64,000 bases of DNA, from contig JAJFPB010000008.1 in NCBI GenBank assembly GCA_020881915.1, forward strand, positions 1,116,001 to 1,180,000. The letters are read 5' to 3'. The notes under the pieces are model-generated. The model was not told the origin of the DNA and searched no databases. It was given only the letters and a program-made list of their open reading frames with translations. This DNA is from Paramyrothecium sp. XJ0827. Taxonomy: Eukaryota > Ascomycota > Sordariomycetes > Hypocreales > Stachybotryaceae. A program made the position numbers and the translations under genes. Positions 34,864 through 47,254 of this stretch are shown here, piece by piece. Numbering within the stretch: the first letter of the stretch is position 1; each line of letters opens with the position of its first letter.

Positions 34864-34979
34864 GAAGGGGGACCCGTGAAGCGGGGTGAGAAAGGCACAG
34901 GCAGGCTGTACACATTTTCGACATAGAGTATTATAATGCATAGACACAGGATCCACAATAGACTCTACTTCGCGAGACC

Positions 34980-35715
34980 CTTAACCGAAGGATGCTATGG
35001 GGATGAAGAGCTTCCCCTTTGCCAAACACTTCACCCCCAAGCTCCGTTCGAGCCGCTGTGCGCACGCTCTGGCGATCAGGCTCTCTCCCGGGCTTCGATT
35101 GGGAGTGCCCGCCGAGCTTCCCGAAGCATGAGGTCTGCTGGCTCGTTGGCGGCCTCTATCAACGCCATCTGCCGTCGCGACAACACACCGCCCAGTGCTT
35201 CTATGCGAAGCTACACTGCTGCGACGATACGGTGACGGCGCAAAACAACGCCATGTACGGCATATTGACACGGTTTCATCGAGGGGCGTTTCGATCCACA
35301 ACGGAGACGGATAGTATCATGGGGGGTCGGGAACGAGCGTGACAGGCACCTTGACATCTCGCAGTCATCACCGACTTTGGAGAGAATTTCCTGGCAGAAA
35401 ATGCAACAAAAAAAAAAACCCCCCATTCTCTCTATGTCGGCTGCAACGTCTACACCGCCGGCACTAGGCGCCTCTCCTGCATTGGCACTCCCGCGGCCCC
35501 CCCAACCAAATCGTGGTAGTATCGGTTAAGCATGCGACTGCGTCCTGCATCTCCACCGCGAGATCATCGAACAAATGACGTGCAGGGTAGGGAAGAATGT
35601 CGGTGACACGGCGCTCCAAGACGGGAACCTTGACTGAAACCGGAGCAGGAAAGCTTGCTTGTGCGAGTGTGATTGCAAGGACATAATGTGCCGAGTCACC
35701 TTTTGATTCCAATCA
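34980..35715 (-). pseudogene. Possible frameshifted gene remnant
   Basis: On the minus strand a coding-like frame of about 80 codons (35464-35712) contains segments such as HYVLAITLAQASFPAP and RRVTDILPYPARHLFDDL. It hits a stop soon after a run of seven Gs. One base fewer in that run would keep the frame open through a second segment (35211-35426; FCQEILSKVGDDCEMS) up to a TAG, after which the same frame reads RIEALGGVLSRRQMALIEAA. No start codon, splice sites or family is recognised. It may be a degraded gene, an assembly indel or chance. Confidence 0.2.
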
Positions 35716-38700
35716 ATCTTCCATCTGTCACTTGGAGTTTTAGACCCCTTATTCGCTACTCTCTCTCAATCTGGTTGCGGAGGCGAGCACGATCAACAAG
35801 CACTCGTGTCAGTTCCGAGGATCTCGATACGATCGAATGAAGATGCAGCATGTATGTGGAAAGAGACAACAAACGCGCTGCAGCTTGACAACCCGCAGTG
35901 CACTTTGCTTTTTCGTTCTATATCTCTGTCATGCACATCTCTTCTCTCCTGCCGCGTTCGAGGGGGAGGGGGGGGTTCCATCGAATTGACCAGGCTTGAC
36001 ATCCGGCCGCACTGCCACATCTCGAACGGCCTCGTAGTTGTGGAAAGACGGCGTCGAATCAGAATGGGGAGAAATTGCACTTTCGCAGCAGCCAGTCATT
36101 GCTTGTCTCCATTCACCATCCTCACTTTTCTTGAAACCATTCCTTTGTCCACCGCCCGCTGCAGTGCAACCTTGGCTGCTTGATCGTGCATTTGCTGTCG
36201 ACCAAACTGACAAATGAAACTGTTCGTATCTAATCACATCACTCCGTGGTCACGCCTTCATTAGCCTGATGATTGTTGCATCGCACAGTACCCTTTGTTT
36301 GCAGGCACCAAGCATCCACTTCAGAGGTGTCAGCCCTGCCTTATCATGAACTGATTAGAGGATCGGTGACACGATACCGTGCTCGAATTCAAGCGACTCC
36401 AGAATAGCTTACACGGCCTTTTGAGCCTGAAGGGGGTTCAGGGGCCCGTTTTGTTCGTTGATAGCCCCTGTCAACTACCCGCATATGGCAGTGTTTGCGA
36501 AAGAGGAACAATAAAGCACAGACTGAAACTGTCGCTGTATTATTTGTGACGTGCGAATCTGAGTTGAACAACCATACATGGCATTCTCAACCGTAATGCG
36601 GTTTCGTCATGAGGGTAGATCATCCCATTCCTCTACACAGAGGTACGTGGAGTGTCCTCATGGATATTCAGCCGGCATTAATCTGATTCCACAACCCACG
36701 GCATGTGCATACACAATAGGAGAAACGTTCGTCAAGGTGCCTTTACGCATTTGCGCATTGAAGGCTGCCCAACTAGATTAGACGACCGTGCCATAACTGT
36801 TTGCTCATGTCGCCATGGTTGGTCCTGACGAATAAAGCAGAGTTTTCTCGAACAATCAAGGAACTTTCGGCCCTCCAATAAGCGTTGGCCAGAATGACTT
36901 CAAGTGTTTGTGTATCTGTGCCCGAGAACAGACCACCAAGGGGGAAGTGCGCTGCATCGTGCGTCACGGCATGGCTGTGACATGGGAACCGTCTTCGCTG
37001 TTGCCCCTGGTTAGAGGATACGGCCCAAACCACAGCCTGAAGGGTTGCTGGCAACTCTCACTTTTCACTGGGCAGTGCTGAATACAGGGGTAAGTCCCCA
37101 CTGAGCCGCCTGGCATGCAACCCTTACGACCAAGTCTTGATCACCTGAGGGTAGCCTTGCTGATAGGGTAGCATGGGCATGGCCTGAGGCGACGGGGATG
37201 AGATGGCGGACTTTCCAGAGACTGTTTGTCTGAACACCGAATGCCACGTCAGAGTTTCTAGGGTTTCCTCATTCTCTTCCCCCGATCTAGATGCGGTGCT
37301 TCAAATGTCCGAGACAAGCCAATCCTAGCAAGGCGAACGGGCGAAGTCGAGGTCTGATTGCTCCGGATGCCATGAATGCCGGACCGCGGATGCAGAGCGA
37401 AATTTGAGAAGTGACGACAGCCGCCAACGCCGAGGCTGCTATTGGTGCCTCGCCCTAGGTTTTTAGAGGTTCGGACTGGGGTCGAGGGCCCGCGTGGGCG
37501 GGTGTGGCGGTTCAACGTGCGTTTGAGGCCAATGAGCAGAAAACTCTGGCTGGAGAAAAAGAAAGGCGGTCGGACTCTGCAGCCAAGTTGCAGAACAAAA
37601 TTAACCCCAAAGTTACAGACGCAGGCTTGAAGTGAGAGATCTCGGGACTGTATGCGCGTCAACGAGCATTGCTGCATCCACCAATGTACGCCGGCCTAGC
37701 CGTCATGCCAACCCCTGCCCACTATCACAGTTTGGCACCCAGCGGTGGGAACCAAGCGGCCGGGGGTCAGGGGAGCCAGCAGCCGGGGATCCAGAATCTC
37801 CAAACATGGATCTAGGACGAGGACAGGCCCATCTGTCGGTATCCCCCAATTTTTTCGAAGCCTCTGGGTCCCACGACCATTCAGGGTCAGGAAAGCATGC
37901 CCACGTCGACCGGCGCAGGGTCAGGGCTCGAAGAAATGAGCGAATCGCGGATCTTAGATGCCTTGCCTGCCGTCGTGAGTTGCAGTGCTCATGGATTTGA
38001 AGCAAACCGTTGCATGATGCTCGAATGGCCACAGGTGGATGACCTGGTCCTATGGAGGATTTCTCCTGCAGATTTGCTCCGTTGACTGCTTCCTCCAGAG
38101 AACTCTCATCTCCGTGAGGGTGGATGGAAAGACTCGATAGCCTGTATCCCCTAAAACTTGGCAAGAGGCTGGAGCAACGCAAGTCGTCAACGAGTCGCGT
38201 GAGCTGACCAGCCTCGTAGCACTGACGTTGATCCCGACGGACAGGTTGAGGTAAATTTTGGCCTGTCCAGATGCCCATGCGATAGTGAAGTGGATAATTC
38301 CCGAGTTGAACATTTAGTGGTTTGTTGAAGGTAAAGAACAGGGGTACTGGGGCATGGGAGGGTGCCCACAAGCTGCCCTTGTCCCGCTCTGGGTTTGCCT
38401 GGGTGGGCACTGCTGTCGATGTGTCTTCTGATTGCACGAAAAAGCCTCCCCAGCAAGGCCTTGCATGCACGGGCGCTTGAGCGCGGCGAGTCCTGAGTCG
38501 TCGAGCTCAGCTGCACAAACACATGACCAGCCGTTGTTCGTGTCAAACCCAGAAGCTGAGAGGGGCTCCTCCCAGAGATCACATATTGTACACCCGCCGA
38601 ACCCGTCACAACGGCATCATTCCAGGAACTGCCAGGGTTTGTATCCACCGATCAGTGACCCTGGTCGCTCATGGCGGTGCAGCCATTGCCGACGCTCGGC

Positions 38701-41700
38701 TGGCAAAGGGCACGCAGTCGCCGTGTCCTGATAGCATTTCAACCCCAGGCAATAGAGCTGGAAATAACCAACCAACTGAGACCACGGGCAGGGTTCTCAG
38801 TGTGACATGTGCAGGATGTATGCTTGATGGCACCATAGAAACTGCCTGTTTCATGCGCCTACGTTCCGGCAGGCAGTAGACCGATTATCTCAACAAAGAA
38901 GAGCAGGCAAGAGTTGGGACTCACCGTCTGCTCTCATGGGAAGCTTCTGAGGGCGCTTCAAGTCGCCTTTGGGCGTTGAGCATGTAGGACGTCAACAGGG
39001 TCTGATGTGATGGGATCATGTCATTGCACATTGGTCCTGTGACAGAAAGGAGGAGGTGTTGTGGCCTAGTGGCCCACTAAAGCTTTCGCAAGGACTACTT
39101 CACAGGTTGTCAGGAGGCAAGCTCGGGCCCGTCGTGGGTGCTTGAGAAATGATGGCGCAGCGCCGGCGAGCGGGACGGATCGCGGAGCCGAGAGCAAACT
39201 AGAGGCCTTGGTGACATTAAACGCGCCCTAACAACGGCAAACCAGACCATGTCGATCAGCCACCTTATTCTGAGGCATGCATGTGCTCAGCGCCCATGAT
39301 AGGTTCGTCTCCTGTTTCAGACGACGATCGCAACTGGTCTCCTTATGGAGTTGGCAAACAGGAGGACAGGAAGAGTACAGAGCAGTGAGGCGAGGAATCC
39401 GTGCGGGCTTAGGATGTCCTGGCGAGTTCTTGGTGTTGCGGAGTCAGCTGTTGCCTTCGGTACCCTCGCAAGCCCTTTGCACTTAAGGTACGTACGGTAC
39501 ATGAGGTACTTATCTCACCGTACTGTAATACAGCTGATGTAACGAGTGCTTACCACGGTACCCTATCTGCTAAGTCTTACAGCAAAGTAGGTGCCGTTTA
39601 GGTACTTTCCCTCGAGTCGAGTAGGTAATAAGGTATCTGAGCACCTTACTAAGGGTCCTAATCTGGCAGCAGTTCTCTCAAGGCACATTCCTACCAACGC
39701 TTACCCCAGGCACACGATGTATTTTTCCTTTTGCAAGTCTCGTTGCGAATCTGTAGTGACCACGCCCAGTGCCACGGTAGGTTCCTCGTGGCGCTGCGAT
39801 GCAGGTACGAGTGAGATATTCGTCGCCAGTAGCGAGCCGGCTGATCCATCCTGATCCAGCAGCAAGGCCTAGATGATGCTTGAGGCCAGCTGCGAAATGC
39901 ACCCGAGAAGTGATGGCCACGCGGAAAGAGACATGTAAGTTATCTTTTCTTCATTGTGATAGACCTCTGCCCTTGAGTCGTGAACCCCAGCTCGCGGCAT
40001 GTAGGTATACGTGCCGCGGTTCTGCTAATGTCAGGTAAAGTCGCTAAGAGGGCCACTCGGACGCGAGGGGTGGGGTGGTCAGGTGGCATTTGAACGGTCA
40101 GGGGGTGGCCCTAACGGGACTAGTAGGCGCACCCTCGCACTGATATCCCCAGAGGATCGGATGAATATGTGCTTCTGCCGTGTTTGTCTAGCTACATTGT
40201 AATATGTCCATTGTCAAGTATTGGTGGTCAATATTCAGCAATGCATGGAAGATCTGGTCTGAGCTCGCCTGTCGATCTTCGTATCTCGAGGTGACAGCCG
40301 GCTCGACCCAGTCCCGCGCTACGGCCTCCCATTAACCACATTCAAACTATCAATAGGCCATATCGCGAAAGCTGACCAATGTCTGACTTACCCTTGGACA
40401 CATGCATATCGCTCACTGATAAGTGCTTGGAGTGGATTGGATAGCAGTAATATTCTGGGAGTTTACTCCCCTCCCAGTAATATCACCAACAACTATACAA
40501 AACCACGACTTTCGCATACGCTGCTCCAAGGCTTTTACCCTGGGCCGATCTGAGACCAGATTTGCCGATCCGCAGCAGTTTTCTCTGGGCAACTGTAGGT
40601 TTGCAAATCGGGCTCTATGGTTGTCGCAGGTGTTACGACTGATCGCTTGGGTTGACGTGGGAGGGGTCAAACGGGTCTGGATTGCGACAAGGGCCCCTTC
40701 CCACCCCCACGCTGACCCAGGTGAGCAGTTTGCATCTGTGCCTGGGTACGATTGATTGTGCGGTCATGGCGACATCGCCATGCCATGATCATGATAACCT
40801 CAAGGACGACGTCTTTGTGGACACCCACTCCTCGTATTGGTTGCATGGTTGCTTCCGCTATTGGTTTCCAAAGAGTCTGGCCTGGTTCCCAGAATCTGAG
40901 GTGGCGCTGCTCCCACGGAATCGCCCAAGGTCTGTCACCCACATTTGCTCAGATTGCCAGGGGCCCCTGCGACAGTGCAGGTGGTGGTGGTACCAGCACG
41001 ATCCACGTCGGCGGGACGCGCCCAATCACGGCCCGGTGATCTACCATCACCCAGAGCGCTGGGACCAGTCCTGGCGTCGGACCCCACCAGATCCGGCTTA
41101 GCAGTCCCTTGTCAGTCGCTATCCTATTTTCCCGCACTGCAACTCCAAGACGTGGCTTGTAGCTTGTCAGACGGATGGGATGGTGCGGGGGACACATTCA
41201 GCTGCGCCAAAGGCCACGAGCGCACCCAAGGAGGGGGGCAAGCAGTCAAGGCGCGCATGGGAGTTGTTTCCTCCTCGCATTGGGTAGCTCGAGCGGCTGC
41301 CGAAATGATCAAGGGGAAACCCTTTTGACGTCGTTCATCAACAATACCCGTCAATTGCGCCGACCATTACGAGGTCATGCTTCCGATTCGCAGGGGGCGC
41401 TGTTATCACATATCGCACGCTGGTACCAGCACGAGCTACCATCTTCCCCGGCGCCACTGCGTCCGGGAAACTCGCCCGAGCTGCGCTATTTGCTGCATTT
41501 GCGTTGCATCTGCATCTGCCACAGGCGATTTATCTTGGCCATCGCTCTTAAAATTGCTTGGTTGAACCTGGGGTATTTCAGGCGTCGCGGCAGCTTGCCG
41601 TCACTCCTCAGATAACCTCATTTTTCAACTCTGGGAAGAGCCTCGGCCATGTCATGCACGGGTATCGAGATGCCGTGCATTGCAATCTGTTGCTGCAAGA

Positions 41701-44171
41701 CTACTGTGACCATGCTGCGTTGCTTATCGAGAGTGTTACCGAAGGAACGGTTCATTGTTGCCGTAGCCGTACATGACACACGTTCGACTTACATCTAATT
41801 GAGTATTCCGAAACTGGGCGCGGAATTGAGCCCTTCGTTGCGTATTCTACAACTAAATGGGCCGTTAAAGAAAGACAGATAAACCCTGCTAACGATGATA
41901 TCATGACGTTGTGTTGCATGTGGACTCAAAACCACCCTCAACTAACGAGGGAAGAGATTTTCGGCACAACACACAGTACTGGGCTTTGCAACTTCCATAT
42001 AAGGAGTCGATATAAGGTCGGAAAGCTTCACGCGGCAGGTCGCTTCTGTGTGACTCTGCGATGCCGTTTACGGTTGTGGTTGCGAGGATGCAAGCTTAGA
42101 AACACTTGCTAGGTTTGCAAGGCCACAGTGGAGCATGTCCCTTGAAACCCCGAACTATTTCAGGATTAATCAACCATGTGCATTTGGGTGCTGTACGATT
42201 GTGAGAAAAGGGAGAATGGATGATCTGGCTCGGCCGAGAGTGACCAGTCACATGCTGGTACTACCTAGGATACTGCTTCCGCTTCCCGCCTGTCTTGGCG
42301 CCTACATAGTTTACCCCTTTGTAGGAGGTGTGGCACTCGGCGTGAGAGAAGCACAATCAAAGACTAGCAGGTTGCCACACTTGCATTGCCTATTGCCATC
42401 AAGTGGAGTTGCCTCGCGGTGCCCTTCGCGTGCCTTGGAGGCTGAGACGCTATGACCAGAACATCTGGTGGGCTGGGCTGGCGTTTGGATGGCAGGTTTG
42501 CGAGGCCGAAAAGTTTCGGATGCTACGTATTGGCCACCCCGATTGAGGGAGTCGGCCGAATGACGAGGTGGATAGTGGCAGCTGGACAGAACACGCGGGA
42601 AGATCGTTTTCTCTCTCCTCATTCCAGGGTCGCCGGCTGATCAGGAGCAATTAGACACAATTGGAGGTCGCTGGTTGATGGGATGGGCTGGTCTCCGCTT
42701 GTAAAGCCAGCCACAGGCGGCGTCGTCGGCTGTACCCGCTGCCGCATTGTCGTGGCCGTTGCGGGGCAGTTTAGCATTTCTAGTCCCTAGATCCATGGCT
42801 CTGGAGGGGATCTTGCTCGAAATCGTCCCTGCAATTGGACGGCAGTTGAGAGTTGGACTTGCGCATCAGGCTTAGTTTCGTCGAAAAGGTGCGCTGAATG
42901 CACGGCAACGGCCAGGAACGCCAACGAGGGCTCGAGATCTGGCAGTCGTGTTGCGCGCACCTAATCTACTCGAGTTGTTTCTTTGAGGCATGTGGTTCGT
43001 TTTGCTTCTGCTGTCCAAGGATCGTCACTAAATCTGACGACCTGCCCCTCCTCGTCTGGTGGATCGCACCTCAAACCGCGCAACATGCATGCCCATCTCG
43101 GGCAGTAAACGTTGCGGGCCTACCGTTGTGGTATCATGAAAACGGCAGAATGAAACATCAACCACCTTGCTGCCGCACCTATGCTGCGATGCTGCAGAGG
43201 GAACCTACAGGCACTTTGACAGCACGAAAAAGAAAAAGAAAAAAGAAAGAAAAAACACCCTGGCCTGAGACTGTGCGATTCTGGTCACCAATAGAAGTGC
43301 CGAAGTTGAGGATGTGGCCGAAGAAAATGGTACGGGGTTGACCCTCTCTATCTTCACACTGGAGTCCTAAGAAGCTGCCAGGAAAGAGAAGAAAAAGACA
43401 CCGGCAGATACGAAACAACGAACAAATTGATACAAGAACCGGCTACTCCTGATATGAAGCATCACAATCCGCTCTGTAAGTGGACAAATTATTCAACCTC
43501 TCCCCACGATTCAATGTTTGTTGAGTAATTTTCTTCCCAAAAAAATTTCGTGAGACTGTATGGCCAATAATGGGTGAGCATGAAGCTTTGTGGTCACTAT
43601 TTTCTGCTCACCGCTCGAGTGCTATCCTGCTATCGCAGCTACCCATCTGCGAGGGGAAATGAGGTTTGGGGAAAACTTGAATCTCTGCGCGGTGGGATTG
43701 GTGGTTGATGCCAGTGGATTCCGAAGTCCTGGATGAAACGCCCCCCTGGCTCTGATCCCACCCCCTCCCTTGGCCCCGGCAGATCAGCTGCCATGGTTGT
43801 ATTACGCCTTGAGCTCAGTCGGACACAGCACCCTGTGATTTTCGTCGGGCCCTTCGTTCCCTTCCAATAGCGCAGCCCGCATCCATGAGCTCGAGTAGCG
43901 GCTGAGTGTGGTTCCGTAGTGGGAGTCCTTGAATTATGAGCCTCCAAGGGACAGACGGAGCCGTAACTGCTGGGGACTGTCAGGGGACTCCGGGGCAAAG
44001 CCGTGGCAGTAGTTTCTGCTCGGAGGCGAGTTTCAAAATCACCGACAGAGAACACTGTTTTAACGGCCGCTGTCAGTTGCTCCGAGACGAGACTGCATCT
44101 GCCTCCTCCAGCCACTGGGACTGCGACGACGGCACCAAGGCAAATGACTGATTTTTGGGAAGACAAATCAG

Positions 44172-44192
44172 CTCTCTCTCTCTCTCTCTCTC
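44172..44192. repeat. CT microsatellite
   Basis: An uninterrupted CT run in the long intergenic region. Confidence 0.9.
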
Positions 44193-45430
44193 GCTCACTC
44201 TGCTGGGCCACTTAGCACTCCACCCGAGGATTGAGCATGCCTGAATGATGGTGCGTACAGGCAAGGACTTGAAGCGGAGACTCGACGGTGGTCGGTGCCG
44301 AGAGAGCATGGGGGCCTTGCGGGAGGTCGACGATCATGTTTGCATTAGTCACAGCAAACACGACCCAGCAAATATGGTATCTATGGAAGTGCCAGGCTCA
44401 CTGGCAAAGGAGGGGATGGGCCAAATAGTACCAAGTGTGTCCTGTAGGTTAGCACGGGGCGAACGCTATGTTCGACAATAGCTCTTGGATTCAAATGCCC
44501 GCACGAGTTGTCCATGTCGTTAACGAACTTGTCGTTATTTTTTCCCCTCTCTTTCTTACTTCTTTCTCTGCTGCAACATCCGTCAGAGGCACAAGCACGT
44601 CCGAGCGGACGTGCCTTACAGGCGGGATCGGAACCAAGCCCTCAGAAACCCGATCGGGATCTCACGCAAAACCGGGACGGTAAGATGACTGACGTATGGT
44701 CCCGTAGAAAGCGATGCCGGACTGTGTAGCGGTAGCAGTGCAAGTGGGAAGTCGTCATGTTGCAGCATATTTGCGCCAGGCAATCGGACGCTTGGAAAAA
44801 ATGCTCCTGCACGGGGCAGAGGGAGGGGGCAGACACGGGGCGTAATGCGGTGGGTGATCGATGCTGGGTACCTTACTTACCCCTGCGGTGGAGCGCCGAC
44901 AGTACGGCAAGGTGCCTACCTCGTCCAGATGGCCGCGGAAGGGACGCAGCCCAGCGCCCAGGAACCCTGCGCAGAGCATAACCTCTAGGGAGCCAGTGTC
45001 CTGGGGCCCTCGTTCTCCGGCCGCAGGTCCAAGTACATCTGCTGCAAGATCTGTGTAGGGCGCTACCTCGCCAGAAGGGTGGTTTGCCTGCGTTTCTTTG
45101 CGTCTTCCATCTGATCCTGGAAAACCACGCCCCCCTTCCCGTCCCCACCATCTGTCTGCCTCGGGAGACAGGATGATCAGGTACGTATCAGCCAGCAAAT
45201 GACACCCTTCCTCAACTTTTAGAATGCTTCCAAGGGCCTGTATTTGCGGCAATATCTCCACACCCATCTCTCGCGGAGGCCAGCCGGTACCCGCCCTGGA
45301 GGGACACACCACGCCCAGCAACGCACGCTAGCGTCCGTCCCGTGGGGCTGCTGCGGTTCCAGCTACAGCGCAAGTCGAGCGCAGCGCAACAGAGACTTTA
45401 GCTACCATCTGGACTGCGCTGGATGCCTTT

Positions 45431-45443
45431 CCCCCCCCCCCCC
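45431..45443. repeat. C homopolymer (13 C)
   Basis: A run of 13 C followed by a further C/T-rich stretch. Confidence 0.9.
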
Positions 45444-45753
45444 TCCCCTCCATCCCGTCCCTCGAGGGTAAGTTTAGCAGTGCCTTTCCCCCGGGTCAGG
45501 GAACCCCTGGCTTCGAAATCTCTGGGCCCCACATCTTGGTTCTCAGCTAGCGCGCTATCATCCTTGTCCAGATCGCTGCCGTCTGCCACACTTCTCCCTA
45601 ACCTGACCTCATTCTATCTTTCATTTTGGCCCATGCGGTTTTGAACTCCCGCGGGCAGACGCAATCCCTCCTGACGTCTGCCAGAAAATGCCAGCGAGTG
45701 TGGTTCCTTACCTAGGGACCCGCTGATTCGGAATTGGTGGACGCCAATACAAT

Positions 45754-45800
45754 CGTATACACGCGCACATACACACACATACACCACATACGCATACACA
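45754..45800. repeat. CA-rich microsatellite
   Basis: An imperfect tract of CA units with TA and CG interruptions upstream of the zinc-finger gene. Confidence 0.85.
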
Positions 45801-46955
45801 AGAGTTGCGCACATGCCCGCCCTTTGCCAGCCCAGGTCCGTGCTGGGCCTGGGAGGCTTTCATTCATCTACTTGCCGTGCAGCCTCAGTGTCAATACCAA
45901 CATGGGAAGTTTGTGTTCCGGACCCGCTATCCCGCTCCTGCGCGAGACCGTCTTTGAGGCTGGCCTATTCCCTCTCTCCGCAACATCGATGTGTGGCTTG
46001 TCATGGACCGAGGGCCACAGAGAGACTTGCCGGAGAGTCCGTCCTCGAATCCCGCCGGACCCTTGCAAGAGGCGGCTGTAGTGTCCACTGCTGGGGGCGC
46101 GGCGCGACGGGACTCGCTCGTCCAACGCTTCTCCCAAATGTCTCATCTTGTATGATCTCGTCCACTCCAGTGCAGGCCTGGGAGGCGGGTGTTTGGGTGT
46201 TTGCCAGGAGCCACCATCAGACATACATATGCCCCAGCGCCAATGCGCACCAGAGTTCCCGGATGACAGGTCGCATAGACTAGATCCAAGTCTTCTCTTT
46301 GCTCGCGTTGGCCATCGCCCACCCTTGCTCCCCTTCTCTGCTCTCTGGGTTTGCTGAATCCGATGTCCTGCGCTCAGGCGGTCGCGCCGCGCCTCGTCCT
46401 GTCGTCGTCCACCCCTGTTTAGCTTTTGTCACCTTGCAGCATCCCAGCAAAGCTACCCTTGTCTTTGACAAATTTTTGTTGTTTTCTGTAAGCCTTCCCA
46501 CCTCCCCCCTTGTCGGTAGACATTTTACTATACTCCATGATCTTCCTCTCGGGGGAGGGAGGGGGGACTCAGCCCAGGTGTTTCCAACCCACCGCCAGTG
46601 GGGGGTGGGGGGTCTGTGGACGGCATGGCTCTCCCAAGACGACGGACGCCTGGAACCACAACACACACCTCTTCACACCCCAGCCTGGCACAACCTCTTG
46701 GTCCCCCGGTACCCATGCAGCCAACAGGCATGGTCCAGATCCGCACCCTTTACCAGATAATGGGTTTTGCACTAGCAATCATGTTCGGTCACCTCTCTCA
46801 GAGGTACGCAGACACCTCAAATACCTCAGGTATACATAGGGTCACGCCGTCCCTCCAAACCCCTCGGATCTGATGTCTGAGCAAGCTACATGATTCTAGG
46901 CTCGTGTGCTCCAGTTCAGTCCGGTCTCTTCTTCCTCTTCGTTGACATACCGTTC

Positions 46956-46966
46956 ATATATATATA
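46956..46966 (+). promoter_or_regulatory. TATA-like tract upstream of the zinc-finger gene
   Basis: An ATATATATATA tract about 285 bases before the start codon, followed by a C/T-rich sequence typical of fungal leaders. It is a candidate core promoter element. Confidence 0.4.
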
Positions 46967-47239
46967 CACATCGTCTCCATCCTGGGCCATCCAGCTCCTC
47001 TTCAGGTCTCACCTCGTCACCTATAACTGCCAACAACAATCCCACTCTTCTTCATTATTCTGACTCTTGCCCTTGTTCGTCATCATTACTCTGATTCAGC
47101 TCGCGCTCGTCCTCTCGCACAACTCCTCCTACGCTCAGTCTTGCTCCTGCGGCGAGACTGACCCCCGTTGACAAGCTGGCTCTCACTGCTCAACCTACGG
47201 CGCCCCTCAGCTGGGGACGCTGGGCTCAACACCTCCCAC

Positions 47240-47254
47240 ATGAGTATGCCATGA
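47240..47254 (+). promoter_or_regulatory. uORF overlapping the zinc-finger start codon
   Basis: A four-codon uORF (M-S-M-P-stop) whose TGA overlaps the two tandem ATG codons of the main reading frame (…ATGCCATGATGG…). Such an arrangement can allow stop-and-restart initiation or can reduce translation. It is visible in the sequence; its effect is inference. Confidence 0.6.

Larger units (their letters stand above)
34864..47250. other. 12.4-kb region without a convincing gene
   Basis: This is by far the largest gap in the window. I read both strands and found no family motif and no clear spliced gene. ORFs reach 255 codons (37703-38470, minus) but have no typical coding signature. Notable content: a possible frameshifted gene remnant at about 34980-35715 (minus), a GGTAC/TACC-rich patch at 39483-39660, a CT microsatellite at 44172, a CA-rich repeat at 45754, a C13 run at 45431 and a TATA-like tract at 46956. 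The right 1-2 kb is probably the promoter and leader of the zinc-finger gene. A noncoding RNA or a fast-evolving gene could be hidden here. Confidence 0.5.

Noticed and set aside
34035..34889. 284-codon plus-strand frame overlapping the mitochondrial carrier
   Set aside because: It is the neighbouring frame of a very GC-rich exon, Arg/Pro/His/Ala-dominated with no motif; the carrier frame has all three SLC25 signatures.
37703..38470. 255-codon minus-strand frame in the gene-poor region
   Set aside because: It is the longest frame there but has no domain, no conserved pattern and no usual fungal start context. Chance cannot be excluded, so I do not call it.
40652..41101. 149-codon plus-strand frame with Cys and Trp clusters
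   Set aside because: It recalls a zinc-ribbon at first sight (CSDCQGPLRQC), but there is no second half of the motif and neighbouring frames are equally open.
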